A stretch of DNA of 64,000 nt. Source: Halothiobacillus sp. (GTDB lineage Bacteria; Pseudomonadota; Gammaproteobacteria; Halothiobacillales; Halothiobacillaceae). Within the stretch, counting starts at the first letter, position 1. Every line of letters begins with the position of its first letter. The position numbers were made by a program, and so were the translations under genes. Below the pieces are notes generated by a model. It made no database searches, had not been told where the DNA came from, and was given only the letters and a program-made list of their open reading frames with translations. Where the stretch lies: the NCBI GenBank assembly GCA_020061705.1, contig JAGUXT010000059.1:1-64000 (forward strand). The letters run 5' to 3'. This document shows, in pieces, positions 44,328 to 53,253 of this stretch.

Positions 44328-44362
44328 GGGTGTCACCGTGTAATGGGTAGTGCGCCCCAACG

Positions 44363-44394
44363 TGTTTTATATGTTGTTTTTGCCATATAAAACA
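44363..44394. promoter_or_regulatory. Perfect AT-rich inverted repeat upstream of the HNH-like gene
   Basis: TGTTTTATATG and CATATAAAACA, 11-bp perfect arms with a 10-nt centre, lie about 35 bp before the start codon. It could be an operator or an mRNA hairpin. No T-run follows, so a terminator is less likely. Confidence 0.45.
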
Positions 44395-44507
44395 ATAAGT
44401 AAACGCCGTGTAACAAGATTGACGACAAGCTACCACCTTGATTTAGCAAGGAGCTTTGGCTGTCATGGCACCAGTGCCGAGCAACAAGTGCGGCGTTCTG
44501 AATCACA

Positions 44508-46223
44508 CTACTTACTCCAAGCATCCCTCAACGTCACCGTGCGGTTATACACCGGATTTTCCGCGCTGTGGTCTTTAATATCGGCGACGAAATACCCATG
44601 CCGTTCAAATTGATAGCTGGATTCCGGCGCGGCTTCGGCCAGGCTGGATTCCAGCATGACGCGGGTGGAGGCTTTGGAGTTCGGGTTGATGTCGTCGAGA
44701 AAGTTGCGTTCAAGTTCGGCGGGGTCGCCTTCGTGACGAGAACCAGGGGCGGCTACGGCGAACAGGCGGTCGTACAAACGCACTTCGGCTGCGACGGCGT
44801 GGGCGGCGGACAGCCAATGAATATTGCCCTTGACCTTGCGTGATTCCGAGCCGGGGGTGCCGGATTTGGTGTCGAAATCGACTTCGGCGTACACGCAAGT
44901 CACCTTGCCTTCTGCATCTTTGTCGAAGCCGGTGCATTTGATGATAAAGCCGTAGCGCAGGCGCACTTCGCCGTCCGGGCGCAGGCGGAAATAGCCCTTG
45001 GGCGGGGTTTCCATAAAGTCTTCGCGCTCGATCCACAGCTCGCGGGTGAGCGGCACCATGCGCTTGCCCAGCTCGGGTTTTTGCGGGTGGTTGGGGGCGT
45101 AGCATTCTTCGATATGCTCGGCGGCGACGTTGGTGAGCACCAGTTTGAGCGGGTCGAGCACGGCGATGCGGCGTTCGGCGCGTTCGTTGAGGTCGTCGCG
45201 CATACAGTCTTCCAGCACGCTCATGTCGATCAGGCTGTCTGATTTGGAGATGCCGATGCGGTCGGTGAACAGTTTGAAGCCTTGCGGGGTGAAGCCGCGA
45301 CGGCGTGCGCCCTTGAGGGTGGGCATACGCGGGTCGTCCCAGCCATCAACATGATTTTCCTGCACCAATTGGATGAGTTTGCGCTTGGAAAGCACGGTGT
45401 AGGTCAGGTTGAGGCGCGAGAATTCGATTTGCTGCGGCAGCGGGCGGGTGAAATGTCCGGCATCGGCCAGGCGTTCGAGGAACCAGTCGTACAGCGGGCG
45501 GTGCGATTCAAATTCAAGCGTACACAGCGAATGGGTGATGTTTTCCAGCGCATCGGACACGCAATGCGCGTAGTCGTACATCGGGTAGATGCACCAGGCA
45601 TCGCCGCTGCGGTGGTGGTGCGCGTGGCGGATGCGGTAAATAGCCGGGTCGCGCAGGTTGATATTGGGCGAGGTCATGTCGATTTTGGCGCGCAGGATGT
45701 GCGCGCCGTCGGCGAATTCGCCCGCTTTCATGCGGCGGAACAGGTCGAGGTTTTCTTCGATGCTGCGCGTGCGGTAGGGGCTGTCCGTGCCGACCTGGGT
45801 CAGTGTGCCGCGCGTGGCGCGCATCTCTTCGGCGTTTTGTGAATCGACAAAGGCGTGACCGCCCTGGATCAGGCTTTCGGCGAAGGTGTAGAGCTGTTCG
45901 AAATAATCCGAGGTGAAGTAGAGGTGCGCGGAGGTGTCAAAGCCGAGCCAATGCACGTCTTCAAGGATGGCATCGACGTATTCCTGCTCTTCCTTGGTGG
46001 GGTTGGTGTCGTCGAAACGCATGTGGCACACGCCACCAAATTCGGCGGCAAGGCCGAAGTTGAGGAAGATGCTTTTGGCGTGGCCGAAGTGCAGATAGCC
46101 ATTGGGTTCGGGCGGGAAGCGGGTTTCGACACGACCATTCCATTTGGCAGCGGCGTTGTCGGCTTCGACGAGGGTACGAATGAAGTGGACGGCAGGGGCG
46201 GGGGCGTTGTGGGAGTGACTCAT
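44508..46223 (-). CDS. glnS: Glutaminyl-tRNA synthetase
   Basis: A 571-residue class I synthetase that charges tRNA-Gln directly. The HIGH motif is in GYLHFGHAKSI, the KMSKS equivalent in VLSKRKLIQL, and FPPEPNG at the ATP site is intact. The anticodon-binding beta-barrels occupy the C-terminal 200 residues. A core gene, it serves as an anchor for the accessory cluster inserted downstream. Confidence 0.98.
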   Translation of the reverse strand: MSHSHNAPAPAVHFIRTLVEADNAAAKWNGRVETRFPPEPNGYLHFGHAKSIFLNFGLAAEFGGVCHMRFDDTNPTKEEQEYVDAILEDVHWLGFDTSAHLYFTSDYFEQLYTFAESLIQGGHAFVDSQNAEEMRATRGTLTQVGTDSPYRTRSIEENLDLFRRMKAGEFADGAHILRAKIDMTSPNINLRDPAIYRIRHAHHHRSGDAWCIYPMYDYAHCVSDALENITHSLCTLEFESHRPLYDWFLERLADAGHFTRPLPQQIEFSRLNLTYTVLSKRKLIQLVQENHVDGWDDPRMPTLKGARRRGFTPQGFKLFTDRIGISKSDSLIDMSVLEDCMRDDLNERAERRIAVLDPLKLVLTNVAAEHIEECYAPNHPQKPELGKRMVPLTRELWIEREDFMETPPKGYFRLRPDGEVRLRYGFIIKCTGFDKDAEGKVTCVYAEVDFDTKSGTPGSESRKVKGNIHWLSAAHAVAAEVRLYDRLFAVAAPGSRHEGDPAELERNFLDDINPNSKASTRVMLESSLAEAAPESSYQFERHGYFVADIKDHSAENPVYNRTVTLRDAWSK

Positions 46224-46274
46224 GCGATAGCGATAATTTAGATTAAAAAGTACCGCGCATTATGCCACGCCGAG

Positions 46275-46598
46275 TTAACGCTTGAGGTGTGGCAGTTTAT
46301 TCGGCTTGCCATCCCATTCGGCGGCATCGGGCAGGGCATCTTTTTTGTGCGTGATGACAGGCCATTTTTGTGCCAGATCGCTATTGAGCTGGATGAACTT
46401 AAGTTCGCTGGCGGGAAGGTCATCTTCGGCGAAAATTGCTTGCGCCGGACATTCGGGTACGCAAAGTGCGCAGTCGATGCACTCGTCGGGGTCGATCACC
46501 AGGAAGTTCGGCCCCTCATGGAAGCAATCGACCGGGCAGACTTCCACGCAGTCGGTGTATTTGCATTGAATGCAGTTGTCGGTAACGACGAAGGCCAT
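46275..46598 (-). CDS. fdxA: 7Fe ferredoxin (FdxA type)
   Basis: 107 residues. Cluster-binding cysteines are arranged as C-x7-C-x3-CP in [17 protein letters not shown] and as [12 protein letters not shown], the pattern of 3Fe-4S/4Fe-4S ferredoxins. The C-terminal extension ([20 protein letters not shown]) is typical of this class. It is a small cytoplasmic electron carrier. Confidence 0.95.
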   Translation of the reverse strand: MAFVVTDNCIQCKYTDCVEVCPVDCFHEGPNFLVIDPDECIDCALCVPECPAQAIFAEDDLPASELKFIQLNSDLAQKWPVITHKKDALPDAAEWDGKPNKLPHLKR

Positions 46599-46712
46599 GC
46601 GTGTTTCCTGTTCGCTTGAAATTTGTGCGCATCATAACCTGAGGATGGTCGAGCGCATTGTCTAAACTGGAGCGATAATCTAGCCATTAGTTCTGGAACA
46701 AAGAGATATCCC

Positions 46713-47306
46713 ATGAGTCCGTTAAAAGTTGCTTGTACCCTTGTTCTCGTGCTGCTTCTCGCGCTGCTGGCATTCGCCTGCACCAGTCTGTTGCCTAGAG
46801 GCACATCCGTAACAGCCTCGCCGTGGGCAGAGTATGCCGATGCACGAGCGGCGTTTGACAAGATTGAACCGATGAAGACCACGACAGACGAGCTGAAAGT
46901 GCTCGGTTTTGATGCGACGAGTGGCATCAACGTGACCCTGTTGAACTATACCGATGTCATTACGCGCTTTATTCCCAGCCCGGTCATTGCGCGCGAAGAT
47001 CTTGAGGATGGCATTCTGCAATGTATTGAGGCTCAACAGGCTTGCCAAGTAATCCAGTACGACCTGAAAAAGATGGAAAGGCAGCGTTATGGCAACTTCT
47101 TCCTTGATTTTTTCAATTTTTCACGCAAGCAGGAAAGCAAGGGCTGGAGCCTGAGCGTGCTGATTCTGCTTTTGGATAACCGGGTGATTTACAAGCTGTG
47201 GAGCGGCCAACCCAATATTCTTGAATACAGCCATGACAAATACCCGCTAGGCCCCTTCCAGAATGTCGGGCCAAGCGTAATACAGCAGGGGGTAACGGGT
47301 AATTGA
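46713..47306 (+). CDS. Putative lipoprotein
   Basis: 197 residues. The N-terminal hydrophobic segment ends at LLAFACTS, a plausible lipobox, so the product is probably a membrane-anchored periplasmic lipoprotein. Residues about 50-75 (KTTTDELKVLGFD) recall the SmpA/OmlA-type 'T.DEL..LG' motif seen in outer-membrane small lipoproteins, but the rest is not recognised. It is monocistronic, with a small hairpin (ATGACG/CGTCAT) after the stop. Confidence 0.6.
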   Translation: MSPLKVACTLVLVLLLALLAFACTSLLPRGTSVTASPWAEYADARAAFDKIEPMKTTTDELKVLGFDATSGINVTLLNYTDVITRFIPSPVIAREDLEDGILQCIEAQQACQVIQYDLKKMERQRYGNFFLDFFNFSRKQESKGWSLSVLILLLDNRVIYKLWSGQPNILEYSHDKYPLGPFQNVGPSVIQQGVTGN

Positions 47307-47453
47307 GATGACGGGAGGTCGTCATGATTAGTGCCAAGGACTGAGCGGCTTATCCACACTTTCAGTGGATGGCGCTGTGGAAAAGGGCTGGATGAGGCTG
47401 CTTCTGTTTTGTTGGGTACTCCAACTCCCCCTATCCAGGTTCTGAATCTGATG

Positions 47454-47469
47454 AAGCATGTTCATGCTT
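47454..47469. promoter_or_regulatory. Palindrome overlapping the first Y-RNA promoter
   Basis: AAGCATG-TT-CATGCTT is a perfect 7-bp-arm palindrome whose right arm overlaps the -35 box of the first small-RNA promoter. It is a candidate operator. The second promoter lacks it. Confidence 0.35.
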
Positions 47470-47496
47470 GACTTGAACATGAATAATTAATATTAT
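47468..47496 (+). promoter_or_regulatory. Sigma-70 promoter of Y-like RNA 1
   Basis: TTGACT, a 17-bp spacer and TATTAT, a near-consensus promoter placing the start at about 47501-47503, exactly where the RNA's terminal stem begins. Confidence 0.8.
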
Positions 47497-47500
47497 TTCA

Positions 47501-47614
47501 AACATGCGTAGTGAAGCACACCGTTACTTCGGTTGTCATGGGTTCGAGCCCCATCGCGGCTTCTTTGTGAAGTTGTGTAGCTCAGTTGGTAGAGCCCCGC
47601 GGTGTGCGTATGTT
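47501..47614 (+). ncRNA. Y RNA-like RNA 1 with permuted tRNA-like domain (YrlA type)
   Basis: The ends pair: AACAT with ATGTT, and GCACACCG region with CGGTGTGC, with an asymmetric internal loop containing GCGTAGTG. Inside, tRNA parts occur in permuted order: T-arm ATGGG-TTCGAGC-CCCAT (47538-47554), acceptor 3' strand CGCGGCT and 5' strand AGTTGTG (all 7 pairs form, plus two more, closed by TTTGT), U8-A9, then a D-arm GCTC-AGTTGGTA-GAGC (47580-47595). The anticodon arm is missing. Position beside a Ro60 gene matches bacterial Y RNAs, which tether Ro60 to other proteins such as PNPase. Confidence 0.8.
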
Positions 47615-47667
47615 CTCGCATGAGTGTTTCTGCGTTGCTCAATGAAGGCGACTCAGAATAAACAGGC

Positions 47668-47696
47668 TTGACTTGTTGTTGAATAATTAATAATGT
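47668..47696 (+). promoter_or_regulatory. Sigma-70 promoter of Y-like RNA 2
   Basis: TTGACT, 17-bp spacer, TAATGT. Exactly 200 bp downstream of the first promoter, with a shared spacer end GAATAATTAA, so the promoter-RNA unit was duplicated in tandem. Confidence 0.8.
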
Positions 47697-47700
47697 ATCA

Positions 47701-47831
47701 AACATGCGTAGTGTAGCGCACCGTTACTTCGACTGCTAATCGAGAGGTCATGGGTTCGAGTCCCGTTGCGAGCGCCATGTGCGGTCGTATAGCTCAGTGG
47801 TAGAGCGCTTAACGTTCGGTGTGCGTTTGTT
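47701..47831 (+). ncRNA. Y RNA-like RNA 2: permuted tRNA with complete anticodon arm
   Basis: The ends pair through GCGCACCG/CGGTGTGC (8 bp) and AACA/TGTT. The interior has full class I tRNA geometry in permuted order: anticodon arm TTCGA-CTGCTAA-TCGAG (47728-47744, anticodon GCU), 5-nt variable loop AGGTC, T-arm ATGGG-TTCGAGT-CCCGT, acceptor 3' strand TGCGAGC, discriminator G and CCA (47774-47777). After a 5-nt linker comes the acceptor 5' strand GGTCGTA (six of seven pairs, one G-G mismatch), U8-A9 and the D-arm GCTC-AGTGGTA-GAGC. Whether it is cleaved at the acceptor ends is unknown. Confidence 0.8.
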
Positions 47832-48054
47832 CTCGCATGAATGATTTTGAGTGGTGTTGAATGCGGTTACTTCTTGCCAAGAAACTCCCCGCATTCGCTT
47901 TGTTCCCTCATGATTTTGCGTGCCGCAGGTTTCAGCTGCATCGCCTGTGATCAGGCGTTTGTCATCTGCTGAGTGGCGGTTGTCGCAGGCATCAGGGGCT
48001 TCTTTTGAGCCAGAGAGCTTTGAGCCTAGAGAGCTTTGAGCAAGAGACCTTGAT
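47832..48054. other. Leader region of rsr with hairpin and short direct repeats
   Basis: A small stem CGCCTG-TGAT-CAGGCG (47942-47957) followed by TTTG may end the Y-like RNA transcript. AGAGAGCTTTGAGC occurs twice (about 48011-48045) just before the rsr start. No coding region is seen. Confidence 0.45.
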
Positions 48055-49467
48055 ATGAAACTGAATACTCGTGCTATTGGCCCGCGCACCCATGAAGGTG
48101 CCGTGGCATCCCCCATCTCCCCCGCAGAAGAATTGCGCCGCTCCGTGCTGTCCTGCCTGCTGTGGGAGAACCAGTTCTATGAAAGCGGCGAGGACATTGC
48201 GGCTCGTATTGCGCGTCTGGTGCCGAAAGTGGGCTTTGATGTTCTGGCTGAGCTGGTCATCGAAGCCCGTGAGAGCATGAAGTTGCGTCATGTGCCGCTG
48301 TTGCTGGTGCGCGAAGGGCTGCGTCATTACGGCGGCCGCAAGATGGGCGACCTTATTGAGCGTGTCATCCAGCGCCCGGATGAAATGGGCGAGCTGATGG
48401 CGTTGTATTGGCAGGAGAAGCCAGACGCGCCGCTGGCCAAGCAACTTAAAGTTGGCCTGGCGCGCGCCTTCCGCAAATTCGATGCCTACCAACTGGCGAA
48501 ATACGATCGCAACGCGAGCGTGCGCCTGCGTGACGTGGTGTTTCTGACCCACGTGCGTGCTGGCGATAACCGCGTACTGGCTGAAAACATCGCCAAGCTG
48601 GTGAACAAGGAAACCATTCCCGCACAGGTTGTAGAGCGTTACGGCTTCGAAAACATGGCGCCGGGTTTGTCCGTACCGGATACCTGGGAGGTGGCTCTGT
48701 CATCCGGCAAGGATAAGCGTGAAACCTTCGAACGCATGATTCAGGAGCGCAAGCTCGGTGCGTTGGCGATGCTGCGTAACCTGCGCGGCATGATTGCGGC
48801 GGAGGTGCCTGAAGAGATCATCCGTCAGGGGCTGGTCAGCATGAAGACCGAGCGGGTGCTGCCGTTCCGTTTTCTTGCCGCCGCACGCTATGCACCGCAA
48901 TTTGAGCCTGAACTGGAAGCTGGAATGTTTACGTCCCTCAATGGCGTGGCAAAGTTGCCGGGCATGACGGTCATTCTGGTCGATATTTCCAGTTCGATGG
49001 GTTCGACTCTCTCAGTTCGAAGTGACATGAAGCGAGTGGATGCAGCCTATGGACTCGCCATCATGGCGCGCGAGGTTTGCGAACAGGTTCGCGTGATGAC
49101 CTTCAGCGATAACATTGTCGAGGTGCCGCCGCGACGTGGGTTTGCATTGCGTGATGCCATGCACAATTCTCAAGCGCATAACGCGACCTATCTTGGCAAG
49201 GCAGTGAAAGAAATCAATCGCAAGGGCAAGGTGTCCGACCGATTGATTGTTATCACCGATGAGCAATCGCAAGATCAGGTGGGGGCGCCGAAGGCAGCCA
49301 ATGCCTACATGATTAACGTCGCCTCTTTTCAGAACGGCGTCGGTTATGAGCAAGGCTGGACGCATATCAATGGCTGGTCCGAGCATGTTGTGCGTTATAT
49401 CGCAGCGCTTGAGGGTGTCGCCGACCCAGTGGGAGGAGGGGATGTGCTTGACGAGAGCACAGAGTGA
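48055..49467 (+). CDS. rsr: Ro60/TROVE-domain RNA-binding protein (Rsr)
   Basis: 470 residues. A HEAT-repeat TROVE ring domain (about 20-330: SVLSCLLWENQFYE near the start, HVPLLLVREGL, LRDVVFLTHVRA, TWEVALSSGKDKRE) is followed by a von Willebrand A domain whose MIDAS motif is VDISSSMGS (DxSxS). Ro60 binds Y RNAs on the outside of its ring and the ends of misfolded RNAs in its cavity, and cooperates with exoribonucleases. The two upstream tRNA-like RNAs are its likely partners. It overlaps the next gene by 4 nt. Confidence 0.95.
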   Translation: MKLNTRAIGPRTHEGAVASPISPAEELRRSVLSCLLWENQFYESGEDIAARIARLVPKVGFDVLAELVIEARESMKLRHVPLLLVREGLRHYGGRKMGDLIERVIQRPDEMGELMALYWQEKPDAPLAKQLKVGLARAFRKFDAYQLAKYDRNASVRLRDVVFLTHVRAGDNRVLAENIAKLVNKETIPAQVVERYGFENMAPGLSVPDTWEVALSSGKDKRETFERMIQERKLGALAMLRNLRGMIAAEVPEEIIRQGLVSMKTERVLPFRFLAAARYAPQFEPELEAGMFTSLNGVAKLPGMTVILVDISSSMGSTLSVRSDMKRVDAAYGLAIMAREVCEQVRVMTFSDNIVEVPPRRGFALRDAMHNSQAHNATYLGKAVKEINRKGKVSDRLIVITDEQSQDQVGAPKAANAYMINVASFQNGVGYEQGWTHINGWSEHVVRYIAALEGVADPVGGGDVLDESTE

Positions 49468-49820
49468 AGTCCAACACACCGACCAAACGCGGTGGGCGGC
49501 GTGAAAACGCCGGTCGCCCCCGCATGTCGAATGAGCTCAAGCAACCGGTCTCTGTTTCACTTACTCGATCCGAGGTTGAGCAGCTGGATGGCATGAACGA
49601 AGGCGGTCGATCTCAGGCGGTTTCATCCCTCCTGAGAATGCATAGCAAAAGCGTGCGGATCTGGCCGCGGGATGATGTTCCGGCAGCACTCGGCGACCCA
49701 GGCGAGGCATCGTTCATGGCGGAGTGTCCCAACACGCTCCTTGATCTTTTCAATGAAGTCCCACACCACAAACAGCCCCATCCCACACTTAGCGGATGGG
49801 CTGTTCTTTGGCTTGAGTGA
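49464..49820 (+). CDS. Small basic protein, possible ribbon-helix-helix regulator
   Basis: 118 residues from a GTG overlapping the rsr stop. The N-terminus KRGGRRENAGRPRM is a basic arm of a kind often preceding phage-type DNA-binding proteins, and VSVSLTRSEVEQLDGMNEGG could form a ribbon-helix-helix. The C-terminal 50 residues are unremarkable. Coupling to rsr suggests a regulator or partner of the Ro/Y-RNA locus (inference). Confidence 0.55.
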   Translation: MKSNTPTKRGGRRENAGRPRMSNELKQPVSVSLTRSEVEQLDGMNEGGRSQAVSSLLRMHSKSVRIWPRDDVPAALGDPGEASFMAECPNTLLDLFNEVPHHKQPHPTLSGWAVLWLE

Positions 49821-49849
49821 CTGTATTTTAGGACTTACGCAAATCTTTA

Positions 49850-49990
49850 ATTTAACCCCCTCGCCCCTCCGGGGAGAGGGCTGGGGTGAGGGGCGACGAC
49901 CACGGCTAAAACATGGGCTGACGCTAAGGCCATCCCCTCACCCCGACGGCTGCGCCCCCCTCGCTACGCTCTCCCCGCTTGCGGGAGAGG
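49850..49990. repeat. Dispersed palindromic C/G-rich repeat pair
   Basis: CCCTCGCCCCTCCGGGGAGA and its GAGGGCTGGGGTGAGGGG partner form one palindrome. A second, related unit (CCCCTCACCCC...CTCTCCCGC) follows in the reverse sense. This type of intergenic repeat is widespread in proteobacteria. It ends at the mutS 3' end and may serve as a terminator. Confidence 0.7.
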
Positions 49991-50029
49991 GAGAAAATCC
50001 GGCCTCTGCCAATCTATCCAAAACCTGAA

Positions 50030-52588
50030 TTACATCATCGCTTTGAGTCGATACAGCACATCCAAAGCCTCGCGCGGGCTGAGTTCGTCCGGCTTGATCT
50101 CGCGCAGGGCTTCCAGCGCAGGCTCGGGTTCTGCGATTTCCACATGCGGGGCGTAAAACAGGTCGAGTTGCGGTACGGGCGCGGCGGCGGATTCGTTTTC
50201 CAGTTGGCGCAGATGCTTGCGCGCGTTCTGGATCACTTTTTTCGGCACACCGGCCAGTTGGGCGACTTGCAGGCCGTAGCTCTGGCTGGCTGGGCCGTCT
50301 TGCACCGCGTGCAAAAACACGATGCGCTCGCCATGTTCCACGGCGGCCAGGTGGGCGTTGCGTGCGTTGGCAAGGGTTTCGGGCAGGCGGGTCAACTCAA
50401 AGTAATGGGTTGCAAACAACGTGTAAGAATTTATTTCTGCGAGCTTTTCAGCTACAGACCATGCGAGTGCAAGACCGTCGAAGGTGCTGGTGCCGCGTCC
50501 GATTTCGTCCATCAGGATCAGGCTCTGCGCCGTGGCGTGATGCAGGATATTGGCGGTTTCAGTCATCTCGACCATGAAGGTGGAGCGCCCGGTGGCCAGA
50601 TCATCCGAGGCTCCGATGCGGGTAAAGATGCGGTCGATCGGGCCGATACGCGCCGCGCTTGCCGGAACATGGCTGCCGATATGTGCCAGCAGCACGATCA
50701 ATGCCGTTTGGCGCATGTAGGTCGATTTACCGCCCATGTTCGGCCCGGTAATCAACAACAGGCTTTGTTCGGGCGAGAGCTGGGCGTCATTGGCGATAAA
50801 AGGGCTGTCCAGCATGGCTTCGACCACGGGGTGCCGTCCGCCCTGGATGTCAATGCCGGGTTCATCGCCAAGCACGGGACGGCACCAGTCCAGTGTCAGG
50901 GCGCGTTCGGCCAGGGTGCAGAGTACATCCAGCGAGGCGAGACCTTGCGCGATACGGGCGAGTGCACCGTGATGTTCGATCAGCGTATCGAGCAGGTTTT
51001 CAAACAGCCATTTCTCACGCGCCAGGGAGCGTTCGCGCGCGGAAAGCACTTTGTCTTCGTAGCTTTTCAGCTCCGGGGTGATGTAACGCTCTGCGCCCTT
51101 GAGCGTCTGGCGGCGGATATAGTCGGCAGGGGCTTTTTCGGCCTGCGTGCGCGTGAGTTCGATAAAAAAACCATGCACGCGGTTGTAGGCGACTTTGAGC
51201 GTGGCAATGCCGGTGCGCTCGCGTTCGCGCTGCTCCAAAGCCAGCAGAAAACCATCGGCATTGGCCGAAAGGCTGCGCAATTCATCCAGTTCGGCATCAA
51301 AACCGGCGGCAATCACGCCCCCCTCGCGCAACAGGGCGGCGGGCGGTTCAGCAATCGCGCTGACCAACAGATGGTGCAGCTCAGGTTGCGCTTCAAGCTG
51401 GCTTTGCAGGTCGAGCAGGGCATCACGTTGCAGCGCGGCAAGACTGGCGTGCAAGCCGGGGAGTTGCCCCAGCGTTTGACGCAAGGCGGAGAGGTCACGC
51501 GGGCGCGCGCTGCGCAGGGCAATGCGCGCGAGGATGCGTTCGACATCGGCGGTTTCGCGCAAAAGATCGTGCAGCGGCTGCATGGCGCGGGTGTCGATCA
51601 GCGCGTTGATGGCCTCCTGGCGGGCGAATAACACGCTGCGATCACGCAACGGGCGATGCAGCCAGCGGCGCAGTTCACGTGCCCCCAGGGCAGTCACCGT
51701 GCGGTCAAGCACTCCGAGCAGGCTATGACGACGCTCGCCGGAGGTGGAACTGTCCAGTTCCAGATTGCGCCGCGCCACGGCATCCAACAGCAGGCCGTCT
51801 TCGCGCCGCTCCAGCCCGATACCGCTCAGATGCGGCAGGGCGGCGCGCTGGGTGTCGTTCAGATAGGCCAGCAAGGCGCCCGCTGCGCCAGTGGCTCGCG
51901 TATGCCCGACCAGGCCAAAGCCGCTCAGGTCGTGTACACCGAATTGGGCGCACAGGGCGCGCTCGCCGCTATCGACGCCAAAATGCCAGACAGGACGCGG
52001 GCGGCTACCACTGATTTCGCCCATCCCCGCAGGCAGGGCGGCATTCTCGGGATAGAGCAGTTCGGCGGGCGCAAGCCGCGCCAGTTCGGCGCTCAGGCTT
52101 TCGTCATCGTCCAGCTCCATGGCGCGAAAGCGTCCGCTGGCCAGCTCGACCCAAGCCAAACCCCAACCTTGTTTGGTGGTTAGCACAGCTGCCAGCAGGT
52201 TATCGCGCTTGTCTTCCAACAGAGCTTCGTCGGTCAGCGTGCCGGGCGTGATAATGCGCAACACCTGCCGCTCGACCGGCCCCTTGCTGGTGGCTGGGTC
52301 GCCGATCTGTTCGCAAATCGCCACTGACTCGCCCATTTTCACCAGCCGCGCCAGATAGCCCTCGGCGGCATGGTAGGGCACGCCCGCCATTGGAATCGGC
52401 TCGCCCGCCGACTGACCACGATGGGTCAGGGTCAGATCCAGCATGGTGGCCACGCGCCGCGCATCCTCGAAAAACATCTCGTAAAAATCGCCCATGCGAT
52501 AGAACAGCACGCTGCCGGGAAACTCGGACTTGATGCGAAGAAATTGTTGCATCATGGGGGTGTGGTGGCTTAGGTCGGGTAGATTCAT
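50030..52588 (-). CDS. mutS: DNA mismatch repair protein MutS
   Basis: 852 residues. The N-terminal mismatch-binding domain has [15 protein letters not shown] (Phe-x-Glu motif). The connector, lever and clamp domains follow, and then the ABC-type ATPase with [14 protein letters not shown] (Walker A), [12 protein letters not shown] and [12 protein letters not shown] (signature/Walker B), and a C-terminal tetramerisation tail. Full length and intact. Confidence 0.98.
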   Translation of the reverse strand: MNLPDLSHHTPMMQQFLRIKSEFPGSVLFYRMGDFYEMFFEDARRVATMLDLTLTHRGQSAGEPIPMAGVPYHAAEGYLARLVKMGESVAICEQIGDPATSKGPVERQVLRIITPGTLTDEALLEDKRDNLLAAVLTTKQGWGLAWVELASGRFRAMELDDDESLSAELARLAPAELLYPENAALPAGMGEISGSRPRPVWHFGVDSGERALCAQFGVHDLSGFGLVGHTRATGAAGALLAYLNDTQRAALPHLSGIGLERREDGLLLDAVARRNLELDSSTSGERRHSLLGVLDRTVTALGARELRRWLHRPLRDRSVLFARQEAINALIDTRAMQPLHDLLRETADVERILARIALRSARPRDLSALRQTLGQLPGLHASLAALQRDALLDLQSQLEAQPELHHLLVSAIAEPPAALLREGGVIAAGFDAELDELRSLSANADGFLLALEQRERERTGIATLKVAYNRVHGFFIELTRTQAEKAPADYIRRQTLKGAERYITPELKSYEDKVLSARERSLAREKWLFENLLDTLIEHHGALARIAQGLASLDVLCTLAERALTLDWCRPVLGDEPGIDIQGGRHPVVEAMLDSPFIANDAQLSPEQSLLLITGPNMGGKSTYMRQTALIVLLAHIGSHVPASAARIGPIDRIFTRIGASDDLATGRSTFMVEMTETANILHHATAQSLILMDEIGRGTSTFDGLALAWSVAEKLAEINSYTLFATHYFELTRLPETLANARNAHLAAVEHGERIVFLHAVQDGPASQSYGLQVAQLAGVPKKVIQNARKHLRQLENESAAAPVPQLDLFYAPHVEIAEPEPALEALREIKPDELSPREALDVLYRLKAMM

Positions 52589-52596
52589 GTGAGTGC

Positions 52597-52896
52597 TTAG
52601 TGGTAATCGTCTTCGCGTTGATGGCGTACGGCCAGAATGGTTACGATTTTATCCGCTTCGATTTCGTAGAGCGCAACATAACCCGCGTGACCAAACTCGA
52701 TCAGCATTTCGCGCAGAAAAACGTGCTCGGATGATGCCTTCCGACAGGCAAAGGGAAAGCTATGCAAAAATTCAAACGCTTTGGCAATGGCATCACGTGC
52801 CTGCTCGGCGCTTGGCAATTCGCGCTCGGCCAAATAAGTAAACAGGCGCTCCAAATCTTCGGCAGCATCGGGGGCGAGACGAACGGTGTAGCTCAC
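52597..52896 (-). CDS. RelE/ParE-family toxin
   Basis: 99 residues starting [19 protein letters not shown], the typical ParE opening, with a basic central part and a C-terminal strand [15 protein letters not shown]. ParE members poison DNA gyrase while RelE members cut mRNA; the sequence does not settle which. The ATG overlaps the upstream antitoxin stop by 4 nt. Confidence 0.88.
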   Translation of the reverse strand: MSYTVRLAPDAAEDLERLFTYLAERELPSAEQARDAIAKAFEFLHSFPFACRKASSEHVFLREMLIEFGHAGYVALYEIEADKIVTILAVRHQREDDYH

Positions 52897-53174
52897 TTCG
52901 CCGCGCTTTTTGAGTCATGACGAGCATGAGCCAGGACATTATCCAAGCGCTCTAACATCACGTTTGCAGAGACGAACTCGCCGCAAGTATGCGCAGATTC
53001 ACGCGCACGCAACCCCTTGGCGATAAAAGCATGTTGTGCTTCGCGGCGCTCAATGTGCAACTTGACGGCCTCAAGCATGAAGCCCGAAAGCGTTTCGCCG
53101 TCGCGCAACAGTGATTGGGCAGCGGCACGAAGATCATCATTAACGCGCAGCGAGGGCAGGGTAGCCGTTTTCAT
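52893..53174 (-). CDS. Ribbon-helix-helix antitoxin
   Basis: 93 residues from MKTATLPSLRVNDDLR. The start LPSLRVNDDLRAAAQSLLRD forms a ribbon-helix-helix DNA-binding unit (RVNDDL strand, then helices to GFMLEAVKLHIERRE). It is the first gene of a two-gene toxin-antitoxin operon downstream of mutS's divergent-facing region. Confidence 0.82.
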   Translation of the reverse strand: MKTATLPSLRVNDDLRAAAQSLLRDGETLSGFMLEAVKLHIERREAQHAFIAKGLRARESAHTCGEFVSANVMLERLDNVLAHARHDSKSAAK

Positions 53175-53253
53175 GGTTGATTCCTTGCAATGCAATTGCA
53201 ATGCAGTCTAGTTCGGCTAGCAAAGTACAACAAGTGTAAAAAATTTTTCAAAC

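Noticed and set aside
47493-47790. Two ordinary tRNA genes
   Set aside because: The T-arms and D-arms are present but in the wrong order, with the 3' half first. No linear tRNA can be built; the permuted Y RNA-type model pairs far better.
49850-49990. CRISPR-like repeat array
   Set aside because: Only two related palindromic units in opposite orientation, with no regular spacers; they fit a dispersed intergenic repeat.
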